Assembly (NCBI RefSeq): GCF_002305875.1
Contig: NZ_CP022098.1
Coordinates: 3,348,001-3,412,000, forward strand
Origin: Cystobacter fuscus
GTDB lineage: Bacteria; Myxococcota; Myxococcia; Myxococcales; Myxococcaceae
DNA length: 64,000 nucleotides
Direction: 5' to 3'
Both the position numbers and the translations under genes were made by a program. The notes under the pieces were generated by a model. The model was not told the DNA's origin, ran no database searches, and saw nothing but the letters and a program-made list of their open reading frames with translations. Below, piece by piece: positions 32,827-41,240 of this stretch; within the stretch, counting starts at the first letter, position 1; the number at the start of each line of letters is the position of its first letter.

Positions 32827-34563
32827 TCAGTAGTAGAAACGATTCACGGTCTCCACGGCCGGTATGAGGTTGATGATGGCCTTGCCCTTGCTCGGCTGGC
32901 TCCCGGGTTCCATCGGCATCCCCGGATGGATCCCCTCCGTGAGGCGCATACAGATGGGCAGGACTTCTCCCGTGCGAAGGATGAGTTGGGTGAAATGGCC
33001 ATGAATCCGGTTGTCTTTGAAGTAGAGCTCCCCGTAGAGCTTCGTCTGATCCGGGATGCCCTCCCAGTCCCCGTGGACCTGGGCGGTGGTGAAGGGGCCT
33101 TCCTGGACGGTGAGGGTCTCGATGCGTGACTTTCTGGATTCCTCCAATGGGATGAGGATGACCGTATGCCAGCTGGGCCATACGACGCCGAAGCGCTTGA
33201 GCGTCTCCTGATGGCCCGGAGGGCACTCGGGGGAGGGGCGGGGACGGGGGGGAGGGGTGCTCGCGCAGCCCGTGCCCACACACGCGGCGGAGACCAGGGT
33301 GGACTTGAGCAGGGAACGGCCCGGGTGGGGTTTTCGCATCGGTTGATCCTCGCGGTGCGGCGCGTGGGTGGGCGCGGGGGGTGGTGACTCCAGAAGTTCC
33401 GCGCGTGGACCAACTTCGGCCGTCTTCGAGGTGTCTGCCAATTCCTGGCGGAACCCGGCTTCGTGTGGCGGGAGGGGCACAGGCAACCCAGTGCGTGGGA
33501 TCATGGCCCTCGTCTCCGAGGGAAGAGGCTGGGGGCCCGGCGGGAGGACCAGCGCCGCGAACAGGCTCAGGAGCAGGGCGCGGCTCCTCCCGGACGTGGC
33601 CGTGGGCGCGGGCGCCGCCGGGGCGCGGGGAGGCTCGGAAACCGGCCGCACCGGCTCCTCGGCGAAGAGCGGCACCCTCCAGGCGTCGTCCGCCTGGGCG
33701 AGGGCCTCGTCCACGGCGCGCGCGAGCGCCTGGGCGTCGGCGTAGCGGGCCGCGGGTGCCTTCTCCAGCATGCGCAGGCACAGCTCCCCCAGGGCCCGGG
33801 GGACGCGAGGATTGCGCACGTGGGGCGCCTCCGGCGTGTGCTCGAGGATGGTGCGCGTCAGGGGGCCGTGCCGGTCTCCGAAGGGCAGGGTGCGCGTGAG
33901 CAGGACATGGAGGGTGACTCCCAGGGCCCACAGATCGTCCGCGGGCTGGGAGTCATAACGCTCTCCTTCCCACTCCCGGGCGAAGCGCACGATCTCGGGG
34001 CTGCGGTACTCGGGCGTGCCCGGAGGCAGCCGCATCGTCAGGCGCGGGGCGCCCTCGTACCGGGCCGAGCCGAAGTCCACCAGTACCGGCCGCCCGTCCT
34101 CCCGGCGCATGAGGATGTTGGCCTCCTTCACGTCCCGATGCACCACCCCCGCCGCATGCACCTGCCCCAGGGCTTCCACCATGGGACGCAGCACCTGCCG
34201 GGTCAGTTGCTCCGCCGTGCACCGAACCTCCCGGGCCCAGACATCCAGCGCCGGGCCGTCCACCCACTCCAGCGCGAGCACCAGGAAGCTCGGCTTGTCC
34301 TCGGGCCACTGGCCATAGCCGAGCACTCCCACCACCGAGGTGTGCCGCACCCGGCGCAGCGCATCCACCTCGCGCTCGCCCCACATCCCCATGGGTACCA
34401 GCTTGAGGGCGAAGCGTCTGCCGCCGCGCTCGGCCCGGTACACGCTGCCCGAGCTGCCCGTGGCCAGACACTCCTGGAGGGTGAACCCCGCCACCTGGGT
34501 ACCCGGAGCGGGCTCGTTCCTCCTCCGCCCGCCCCCGTCCTGTTCGCCGCGTTCGTCAGACAT
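32827..34563 (-). CDS. Ser/Thr protein kinase reading in frame into a lipoprotein-like module
   Basis: 578 residues from ATG 34563 (MSDERGEQDG). Kinase domain about 25-290: glycine loop LATGSSGSVYRAE, catalytic D144 in VHRDVKEAN, DFG at 163-165, activation segment PPGTPEYRSPE. A hydrophobic segment about 328-342 (RALLLSLFAALVLPP) could cross the membrane, then a Pro-rich linker. At residue 409 (ATG 33339) a new MRKPHPGRSLLKSTLVSA appears, with the lipobox-like VGTGC and its own GAGGA eight bases upstream, followed by about 140 residues of beta-rich domain. Either one long protein or a kinase plus an independently started 170-residue lipoprotein. Same strand and 24 bases from DUF2381. Confidence 0.85.
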   Translation of the reverse strand: MSDERGEQDGGGRRRNEPAPGTQVAGFTLQECLATGSSGSVYRAERGGRRFALKLVPMGMWGEREVDALRRVRHTSVVGVLGYGQWPEDKPSFLVLALEWVDGPALDVWAREVRCTAEQLTRQVLRPMVEALGQVHAAGVVHRDVKEANILMRREDGRPVLVDFGSARYEGAPRLTMRLPPGTPEYRSPEIVRFAREWEGERYDSQPADDLWALGVTLHVLLTRTLPFGDRHGPLTRTILEHTPEAPHVRNPRVPRALGELCLRMLEKAPAARYADAQALARAVDEALAQADDAWRVPLFAEEPVRPVSEPPRAPAAPAPTATSGRSRALLLSLFAALVLPPGPQPLPSETRAMIPRTGLPVPLPPHEAGFRQELADTSKTAEVGPRAELLESPPPAPTHAPHREDQPMRKPHPGRSLLKSTLVSAACVGTGCASTPPPRPRPSPECPPGHQETLKRFGVVWPSWHTVILIPLEESRKSRIETLTVQEGPFTTAQVHGDWEGIPDQTKLYGELYFKDNRIHGHFTQLILRTGEVLPICMRLTEGIHPGMPMEPGSQPSKGKAIINLIPAVETVNRFYY

Positions 34564-34681
34564 CCCACCTGTCCTCCGGAGGCTGCGGAGGCTACCAGTG
34601 AGATGACCACATTCCCTGGACCCATCAGGTAGGCGGTCGCGGGGCCGACCCCATCGGGGCACTCGTCCCCGTCCGAGGCGC

Positions 34682-35548
34682 CTACCCGCGGGCCCCGCGC
34701 TCCACGGTGTCGATGTGCCCCAGGAGTGCCGCCGCGAGCGAGGGCATGAGGACGCGGGGAAGCGCATGGCCCATGCCCTCGAGGGTCACGAGCGTCGAGT
34801 GGGGCAGGTTCGCCGCCAGGTGCCGCGCGTTGGGCGCCGGATTGATGGGATCCTCCGGGGTGGCGATGACGAGCGTGGGCACGGTGACGTGGGCCAGCTC
34901 CGCGCCGCGCTCCAGGCCGGTGGTGCTGGCGCGTGCGTGGGCGCCCGGGTTGTCGTGCCGGCCGGCGTGGCGGATGATGCGGCGCTCGAGCGCGCGGTAC
35001 TCCTCCGCGTCGAAGGGCAGCACCCGCCCGTGGAGCCTCCGCCAGTTCTCCACCCGCCAGTCCAGCTCCGCCTCGAGCTCGCGCGGCTCGAACATGTGGC
35101 TCCAGAACTCGAGCAGTCCCTTGTCGATGGGGACGGGCGCCGTGCCGTCCGCGGGCGTGCCACCGAGGGCGGGGATGCCGAAGACGGTCGCGCTGAGCAG
35201 CCGCTGGGGGTGATCGAGCAGCAGCAGTTGCACGAGCAGACCACCCAGCGACATGCCCACGACGTGCGCGCGGGAGATGCCGAGCGCATCGAGCACGGCC
35301 ACGGCGTCCTCGGCCAGCCGGGTGATGGGATAGGGTTTCGTGTCGAAGGCCCAGGTGGAGGCGCCGGTGTCCCGGTGGTCATAGCGGATGACCCGGTGCC
35401 GTCTGGACAGCAGCGCCATGAGCTCGTCCGGCCAGGCGAGGCCCGAGGCATTGGCTCCCATGATGAGCAGGATGGTGGGCGCGTCCTCCGGGCCCCAGGT
35501 CTCGACCCAGAGCGAGACACCGTCGGCGACTTCGACGAAGCGTTGCAT
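34682..35548 (-). CDS. alpha/beta hydrolase, RdmC/esterase-like
   Basis: 288 residues, ATG 35548. Motifs: LWVETWGPEDAPTILLIMG, DHRDTGASTW, nucleophile elbow VVGMSLGGLL, acid in IATPEDPINP, histidine in EGMGHALPR. These match small-molecule esterases and methylesterases (RdmC/DnrP, haloperoxidase-like). Cytoplasmic. Sits between rho (upstream) and the kinase (downstream), all on the minus strand but separated by 130 and 118 bases, so probably its own unit. Confidence 0.85.
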   Translation of the reverse strand: MQRFVEVADGVSLWVETWGPEDAPTILLIMGANASGLAWPDELMALLSRRHRVIRYDHRDTGASTWAFDTKPYPITRLAEDAVAVLDALGISRAHVVGMSLGGLLVQLLLLDHPQRLLSATVFGIPALGGTPADGTAPVPIDKGLLEFWSHMFEPRELEAELDWRVENWRRLHGRVLPFDAEEYRALERRIIRHAGRHDNPGAHARASTTGLERGAELAHVTVPTLVIATPEDPINPAPNARHLAANLPHSTLVTLEGMGHALPRVLMPSLAAALLGHIDTVERGARG

Positions 35549-35637
35549 GTGGCGATTCCTCCTGTTCCCGAGGAGCGGAACACCAAGGGCCCGCCCCCGT
35601 CAGATGATGACGTGAAACGGGCCCTCGGGCTGATGCG

Positions 35638-35657
35638 CTCCGCTCCGGAAAGCGGAG
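35638..35657 (-). terminator. 7-bp hairpin after rho
   Basis: CTCCGCT (35638-35644), loop CCGGAA, AGCGGAG (35651-35657), 23 bases past the rho stop. A second dyad AGGGCCCG / CGGGCCCT lies just beyond (35585-35625). No T-run. Confidence 0.4.
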
Positions 35658-35679
35658 GTGGCTCAATCCTTCACGACGC

Positions 35680-37206
35680 TCACAACTCCTCGAGGAACTC
35701 GTCGTTGTAGGTGTAGCGGCTGAGCCGCTTGACGAGCGCCTCCATGGCCTCCACGGGCTTCACCGCGAAGAGCATCTGGCGCATCTTCTTCACCTTCTCG
35801 TATTCCTTGTGGCCGAAGAGCTTCTCTTCCTTGCGCGTGCCCGACTGGCCGATGTTGACCGCCGGGAAGATGCGCTTCTCCGCCAGGAACCGGTCCAGGG
35901 TGACCTCGGAGTTACCCGTGCCCTTGAACTCCTCGAAGATGACCTCGTCCATGCGGCTGCCGGTGTCGATGAGCGCCGTGCCCACGATGGTGAGGCTGCC
36001 CGCCTCCTCGGTGGCGCGCGCCGCGCCGAAGATGCGCTTGGGGCGCTCCAGCGCGCGGCTGTCCACGCCGCCCGACAGCGTGCGTCCCGAGTTGTCCACT
36101 TCCTTGTTGTAGGCGCGCGCCAGCCGGGTGATGGAGTCCAGGAGGATCATCACGTCCTTGCCTCCCTCCACCAGGCGCCGTGCCCGCTCCAGCGCCAGCT
36201 CGGCGATCTTCAGGTGATCGCCCGTGGGCCGGTCCGAGCTGGACGCCAGCACCTCGGCCTTGATGTTGCGGCGCATGTCCGTCACCTCCTCGGGGCGCTC
36301 GTCGATGAGCAGCACCATGAGGTGGATTTCCGGATGGTTGGCCACCACCGCCTGGGCAATGCGCTGCAGCATGATGGTCTTGCCCGTCTTGGGCGGTGCC
36401 ACGATGAGCGCGCGCTGCCCCTTGCCGATGGGCGAGATGAGATCCAACACCCGCGTCACCATCTCCCGATGGCCATTCTCCAGCTTGATGCGGTCCACCG
36501 GATCCACGGACGTGAGGTCGGCGAAGTGCGGCAGGCGGCTCATCAGGTCCAACGGGCGGCCATCCGCCTGCTCCACGCGCTGGACGATGCCCTTGGGGCC
36601 CTTCATCTGGGCGAAGGCATGCAGGTACTGCCCCGGGCGCAAGCGCAGCTTCTGCACCAGGTTCTTGGGAATCTCCGCGTCATCCGGAGAGGGCAGCAGG
36701 TTGCGCTTGAGCTGGCGCAGATAGGCGTTGGGCCCCTTGGCCTCGGTGTCGAGCACCCCTTCCACCGGGGCGAGCGAGGGCTGGGCGGCCACCTGCGGGG
36801 GCCTCTGCTGCCGCTCCCCATGGTGCTGCGGCGCGTGCTGGGGCGCCTGCTGCCCGTGGTGCTGGGCCTGCTGTTGCTGCTGCGCCAGGCGCTGCTGGTA
36901 CTGCTGCAGTTCCTGCGGCGTGAGGAACACCTGCTGGGGCTGACCGTCCGGACCGGCCACCATGCGGTAGGCCTGTCCTTCGGGGGTGAAGAGCACCTGG
37001 GCTCCCCGGCGGCGGCGGCGGCGACGGCGGCGGCGGCCTCCCGGTCCGGGCGCGGCGCCCGCGGGCTGTCCAGGCGAGGCCGAGCCCTCGCCTTCATCGG
37101 GTCCCTCGTCGCCCTCGTCATCACCGTCATCCACGTCCGGTGCATCGGCGTGGGCGGCCATGGGGGAGGGGAGCTCGGAGGGATCGCGGTTATCGGTTTC
37201 GCTCAT
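35680..37206 (-). CDS. rho: transcription termination factor Rho
   Basis: 508 residues, ATG 37206. The C-terminal two thirds is clear Rho: Walker A APPKTGKTI with K276, Walker B region KDVMILLDSITRLARAYN, Q-loop VDSRALERPKRIFGAARA, R-loop region TGSRMDEVIFEEFKGTGN. The RNA-binding cold-shock-like domain is present but divergent (EGVLDTEAKGPNAYLRQL, NLVQKLRLRPGQY). The usual N-terminal helix bundle is replaced by an acidic stretch (DVDDGDDEGDEGPDEGEG), a run of about ten arginines and a Gln/His-rich linker. Rho is an ATP-driven hexameric RNA translocase. The 261-base upstream gap (37207-37467) holds no gene and may be an autoregulatory leader. Confidence 0.97.
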   Translation of the reverse strand: MSETDNRDPSELPSPMAAHADAPDVDDGDDEGDEGPDEGEGSASPGQPAGAAPGPGGRRRRRRRRRRGAQVLFTPEGQAYRMVAGPDGQPQQVFLTPQELQQYQQRLAQQQQQAQHHGQQAPQHAPQHHGERQQRPPQVAAQPSLAPVEGVLDTEAKGPNAYLRQLKRNLLPSPDDAEIPKNLVQKLRLRPGQYLHAFAQMKGPKGIVQRVEQADGRPLDLMSRLPHFADLTSVDPVDRIKLENGHREMVTRVLDLISPIGKGQRALIVAPPKTGKTIMLQRIAQAVVANHPEIHLMVLLIDERPEEVTDMRRNIKAEVLASSSDRPTGDHLKIAELALERARRLVEGGKDVMILLDSITRLARAYNKEVDNSGRTLSGGVDSRALERPKRIFGAARATEEAGSLTIVGTALIDTGSRMDEVIFEEFKGTGNSEVTLDRFLAEKRIFPAVNIGQSGTRKEEKLFGHKEYEKVKKMRQMLFAVKPVEAMEALVKRLSRYTYNDEFLEEL

Positions 37207-37419
37207 GGTCTACTGGGGTGAGGTGCGTTCCTTGGAGGGAGGAATCCCCGGCGGAAGCCCTCGTGGTGCAGCGGGCTGTGGGACAGGAGCCCACCGCGGG
37301 ATCCTCGGGGACGACCTCGCGCGTCTGGCGCGAACCACCCGATGACCGAACCGCTGGCTCCTGGAGCGTCCCGGTGGCCTGGGCCTACCGGGAAGCGCGA
37401 GGTGATACTAACAAAGGAC

Positions 37420-37454
37420 ACACCGGAAGCCGGGAGAATTTCGTCTTCGGGTGT
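37420..37454 (-). terminator. terminator-like stem after sppA
   Basis: On the minus strand ACACCCGAAG (37454-37445) pairs with CTTCCGGTGT (37429-37420) with one mismatch, loop 15, followed by GTCCTTTGTT. It lies 14 bases past the sppA stop. Confidence 0.35.
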
Positions 37455-37467
37455 CGTCCGGTCGACT

Positions 37468-39948
37468 TCAGCGCACCGTGAGGGTGTAGGGCTGGACCGC
37501 CTTGAGTCCGGGTTCCAGCATCCACGGGGACTCCAGGCCGGCCTCCCGCAGGAATGCCTGCACGGTGGGCGGGAGGAGGGGCTCGGGGGGTCTCAGTGCG
37601 GCGCTCACGCCGGGCTCTCCCCCCAGGGAGGAGAAGAAGCCCCTGGCGTCCCCCATCACCTTGAGCTCCAGCTCCTCGTCGGCGGGCACCCCGGCCCGCT
37701 TGCGCGCCGCCTCCACCGCCTCCATCAGGCCTCCGAGCTGGTCCACCAGGCCCCGCTCGTGCGCCGCCACGCCCGTCCACACCCGCCCCCGGGCGATGGC
37801 GTCCACCCGGGCCTTGTCCAGCTTGCGAGACAGCGACACCTGGGTGATGAAGTCGTCATAGGCCGAGTCCACCCAGGCCTGGACGGCCTTCTGCTCCGGC
37901 TCCGTCCAGGGCCTCCACAGGTTCACCAGGTCCGGCATGGGGGCGCGGCCAATGGTCTCCGTGCTCACGCCCAGCTTGTCGCCCAGCAGGCCGCGCAGCG
38001 CGGGCTTGAGGAAGAAGACGCCGATGCTGCCCGTGAGCGTGGTGGGCAGGGCCCACACCTCGTCCGCGCCCATGGCCGCGTAGTAGCCACCCGAGGCCGC
38101 CACGTCGCCCATGGAGGCGATGACGGGCTTGTGCTTCCTGGCCTCGAGCACGGCGCGGTACATCAGGTCCGAGGCCAGCACCTCGCCGCCTCCCGAGTCC
38201 ACGCGCACGACGATGGCCGCCACGGACGGGTCGGACTGGGCGTGCTCCAGGGCGAGCACCACCGTCTCCGCGCCCACGGACAGCTCGCCGCCCAGCGGCG
38301 ACTGGCGGCTCTTGCCTCCGACGATGGTGCCGAGCACCGGCACCACGGCGATGCGGCGCCTCGGGCTCCAGCGCCCGTCCCGCTCGTCGCGCGGCGAGTA
38401 GCGGGCGTCATAGCGGGCGCCGGGCACCAGCGCCTCCAGCCGGGTGTCGAACTCCTCGGGCGTCAGCACCCCATCCACCAGCCCCAGCTCCTTGGCCCGG
38501 TTTGCCGTGAGGATGCCCTCGCCCCATGCCTCCCGGAGGCGCTCGGGCGTCAGGCGGCGCGCCTTCGTCACCCGCTCCACGTCGTGGGCCGTCTGCGTGT
38601 CCAGGAAGGCCTCGAGCGTCTCGCGCTGCGCGGGGCTCAGGTCCCGGCGGGTGAGCTGCTCGGGCGCCGTCTTGTAGTCGCCCACCCGGGCCACGTCCCA
38701 GCTCACCCCCAGCTTCTCCATCGTCCCGCCCAGGTACGTCACCTGGGCCGACAGGCCGTTGACGAGCAGCGAGGAGGCGGACAGGGCATACACCTCGTCC
38801 GCGGCCGCGCCCACGAAGTAGGCCCGGTCATCCACCTGGTACAGCATCGCCATCACCTTCTTGCCCGCCGCGCGCAGCCGGAGGATGGCCTGGTGCAGCT
38901 CGTCCGCCTTGCCCCAGTCCACGCCGGGCAGGCCCGCCACCTTGAGCACCACGCCCCGCAGCCGCTCGTCCCGCGTGGCCCCGTCGAGCCAGCGCATCAG
39001 CTCCAGGTAGGGGTCTCTCCCCACGCCGCCGAGCAGCGTGCCGAGCCCACCGCGCGCCACCAGCCGATCATCCAGGTCCAACAGCGCCACCGTGCCCCCG
39101 TCGAGCCGTGGCGCCGGGTACTTCTGTCCCGACAGGCGCACCGCCACCACGTGGTCCGCTCCGCCGCTCGTGGCGCCGCCGGCCGCGTAGGTGAGGCCCC
39201 AGTGCGTGCTGTCCAGGGTGGCCGAGAGCTGCAGGGCCAGCGGGCCCGCCGGGCCCAGGCCATGGGACACGCCCGCGCCCAGGCTCACGCCCGGAATCAC
39301 CGTGGCGCGCGCCGTATAGGTGAGCTGTCCCGTGCTCCAGTTTCCCTCGGTCGCCGCGTAGTCCACGCCCAGCGTCACGCGCTCGCCCAGGGGCCGCACC
39401 CCCACGGCGAGGTTGTAGACGCGCGGCAGGAGGAAGCCGCCCTGCCGGGGCGCGTTCACGTCCCGCACCACCGCGCCCACGGACACGTGGCGCGAGGGGC
39501 GCAGCGTGAGGCCCAGATCGAAGCCGGACAGCCGGGAGAGCGTGGCGTCCGCCGAGGAGATGTCGTGGTAGCCCACCCCCAGTGACAGCGCCCCCGCGCC
39601 GAGCGCCAGGCCGAAGGACGTCTTGCGGTAGTCGGGCAGCCCGCGGCCCCGCATCCACTCGAGGCTGAAGCCCGCCCCCAGGCCCCCTCCGAGCGAGGTG
39701 CCCAGGAAGAGCCCATCCGCCACCTGGTCGCGCGCGAGGTTGCGCTCGTGCAGCCAGGTGAGCTGCCCGGGCCCCACCAGACGCAGGCTGGCGGGGTTGA
39801 GGGCCAGCGCCGTGGCTTCGTCCACCAGCGCGGCGGACGTGGGTGGCAGCGTCACCCCGCGGGGTGGCACGGCGGGCTGGAGGATGAGCCCCGTCTGGGC
39901 GAGCACGAGGCTGGGAAACAGCAGCGACAAGGCGGAAAGGGCTCGCAT
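37468..39948 (-). CDS. sppA: outer-membrane-barrel/SppA (S49) fusion protein
   Basis: 826 residues, ATG 39948, signal peptide LSLLFPSLVLA. Residues about 20-285 are alternating beta strands (LFLGTSLGGGLGAGFSLEW, FDLGLTLRPSRHVSVGAVV) resembling an outer-membrane barrel. Residues about 290-800 are a two-domain S49 peptidase of the 67-kDa SppA type. The catalytic lysine is K426 in GDYKTAPEQLTRRDLSP and the nucleophile S619 in GDVAASGGYYAAMGADE; their spacing (193) matches E. coli SppA (200). SppA degrades cleaved signal peptides in the inner membrane; attaching it to a barrel-like domain changes the likely location to the periplasm or outer membrane. Confidence 0.9.
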   Translation of the reverse strand: MRALSALSLLFPSLVLAQTGLILQPAVPPRGVTLPPTSAALVDEATALALNPASLRLVGPGQLTWLHERNLARDQVADGLFLGTSLGGGLGAGFSLEWMRGRGLPDYRKTSFGLALGAGALSLGVGYHDISSADATLSRLSGFDLGLTLRPSRHVSVGAVVRDVNAPRQGGFLLPRVYNLAVGVRPLGERVTLGVDYAATEGNWSTGQLTYTARATVIPGVSLGAGVSHGLGPAGPLALQLSATLDSTHWGLTYAAGGATSGGADHVVAVRLSGQKYPAPRLDGGTVALLDLDDRLVARGGLGTLLGGVGRDPYLELMRWLDGATRDERLRGVVLKVAGLPGVDWGKADELHQAILRLRAAGKKVMAMLYQVDDRAYFVGAAADEVYALSASSLLVNGLSAQVTYLGGTMEKLGVSWDVARVGDYKTAPEQLTRRDLSPAQRETLEAFLDTQTAHDVERVTKARRLTPERLREAWGEGILTANRAKELGLVDGVLTPEEFDTRLEALVPGARYDARYSPRDERDGRWSPRRRIAVVPVLGTIVGGKSRQSPLGGELSVGAETVVLALEHAQSDPSVAAIVVRVDSGGGEVLASDLMYRAVLEARKHKPVIASMGDVAASGGYYAAMGADEVWALPTTLTGSIGVFFLKPALRGLLGDKLGVSTETIGRAPMPDLVNLWRPWTEPEQKAVQAWVDSAYDDFITQVSLSRKLDKARVDAIARGRVWTGVAAHERGLVDQLGGLMEAVEAARKRAGVPADEELELKVMGDARGFFSSLGGEPGVSAALRPPEPLLPPTVQAFLREAGLESPWMLEPGLKAVQPYTLTVR

Positions 39949-39995
39949 GGCCCGCGGACTCTAGGAGGCGCGGGGGCCCACACAAGCGCCTTGGC

Positions 39996-41216
39996 TCACC
40001 AATCTTCGGTACCGTTCACTCCGTCCAGCGGATCGCCCCCCTTGGACTTCTTCTCCTGGGCGCGCCGCTTGCCGCCGCGATCCTCGCGGTTCCACTCGTC
40101 CATGCCGTGGGAGTTGTCCAGCGGATCCGACGACTTCACCACCTTCTCCGAGCCCCCCTCGGAGTTGTTCATCAGGTGATTGACGATGCGCGACAGCTCC
40201 GACTTGAGCTGGCCGAACTCATCGCCCTGCAGCACCACGCGCCGCACGCCGAGCCGCTTGCCGCTGCTCGTCTCGTACAACCCCAGCACCAGCTCGGTGG
40301 CGCCGTTCTCCTTCATGTCGCGCAGCGTGCCCACCAGGGCCCGCTCCAGTCCGAGCGCCTTGCCGAGCGAGGACACCGCCGGGCTGGCGCCCTTGTCCGC
40401 GCGCATCACCTCCGTGGCCACCGTGTCCATCCGGGCGTCGAAGGCCTTGTACTCCTCGGTGGGCTGCAGATCGGTGCTCGACTCGACGTCGTCCGGGCTC
40501 ACCTCCAGCACCTGCCCGGCCACGCGGAAGCCCGGGCGCTCCAGGCGCAGCAGGTGCTTGCCCACCGCGAGCGTGGGCACCGTCATCGGCGTATAGCCCT
40601 GGAACTCGTTGTCGATGAAGACGCGCGCCCCGGCCGGACGCGACTTCACCGTCGCCGTGCCACGCAGCGCCGCGTTGATGCCCGTGGCCACCTGCAGCCG
40701 CAGCGCGATGAACTCCCGGTTGAAGCGCTTGGTGTTCAGCTCGAAGGTGGGGTGGAGCGCCAGCAGGTCCAACAGCGCGAGCTTCGCCTCCTCCACGTCG
40801 CCGCGCTGGTGCATCACCGCGGCGTAGAGCGCGATGGCGTCGCACAGGGGGGTGCACGAGGCCGTCATCGCCGCGGTGGCCGCCTGCAACTCCTTGAGCG
40901 TGGCGCGCAGCTTGCGCTCGGCGTCCTCGTAGTCCTTCTTCTCGAAGGCGGCGAGGCTCTCCTGATAGCCCTGCTGGCCCCGCTTGAGCGAGGCCTCCGC
41001 CTCTCCATCCCGCGGCAGGCCCAGGAACTGCTCGGACTTGCTCACGGTGTAGCCCTGGAACTGTCCCAGGGCCTCGTTCATGTAGCTCTCCATCTTCGGT
41101 CCACCCGCCTCGGCGGCGGAGTCCATCGGAATGAGGATGGAGGTGATGCGCCGGGGCGCACTGGGGGGGGCCGCCAGGGCGAGGGAGGGAAGCAGCAGGA
41201 GCGCCAGGATCTTCAT
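39996..41216 (-). CDS. PEGA-domain secreted protein with duplicated DPLD tail motif
   Basis: 406 residues, ATG 41216, signal peptide (MKILALLLLPSLALA). Residues about 75-185 are helical TPR-like repeats (YQESLAAFEKKDYEDAERKL). Residues about 185-235 form a PEGA domain (ATVKSRPAGARVFIDNEFQG, HLLRLERPGF), a surface-associated beta module. The C-terminus has two related motifs, SDPLDNSHGMDEW and GDPLDGVNGTEDW, separated by a lysine/arginine linker. Probably periplasmic. It lies 24 bases from the next PEGA gene on the same strand, so the two are likely co-transcribed. Function unknown; may scaffold an envelope complex. Confidence 0.8.
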   Translation of the reverse strand: MKILALLLLPSLALAAPPSAPRRITSILIPMDSAAEAGGPKMESYMNEALGQFQGYTVSKSEQFLGLPRDGEAEASLKRGQQGYQESLAAFEKKDYEDAERKLRATLKELQAATAAMTASCTPLCDAIALYAAVMHQRGDVEEAKLALLDLLALHPTFELNTKRFNREFIALRLQVATGINAALRGTATVKSRPAGARVFIDNEFQGYTPMTVPTLAVGKHLLRLERPGFRVAGQVLEVSPDDVESSTDLQPTEEYKAFDARMDTVATEVMRADKGASPAVSSLGKALGLERALVGTLRDMKENGATELVLGLYETSSGKRLGVRRVVLQGDEFGQLKSELSRIVNHLMNNSEGGSEKVVKSSDPLDNSHGMDEWNREDRGGKRRAQEKKSKGGDPLDGVNGTEDW

Positions 41217-41240
41217 GTGATGAACCTCTGAGAACGGGCG

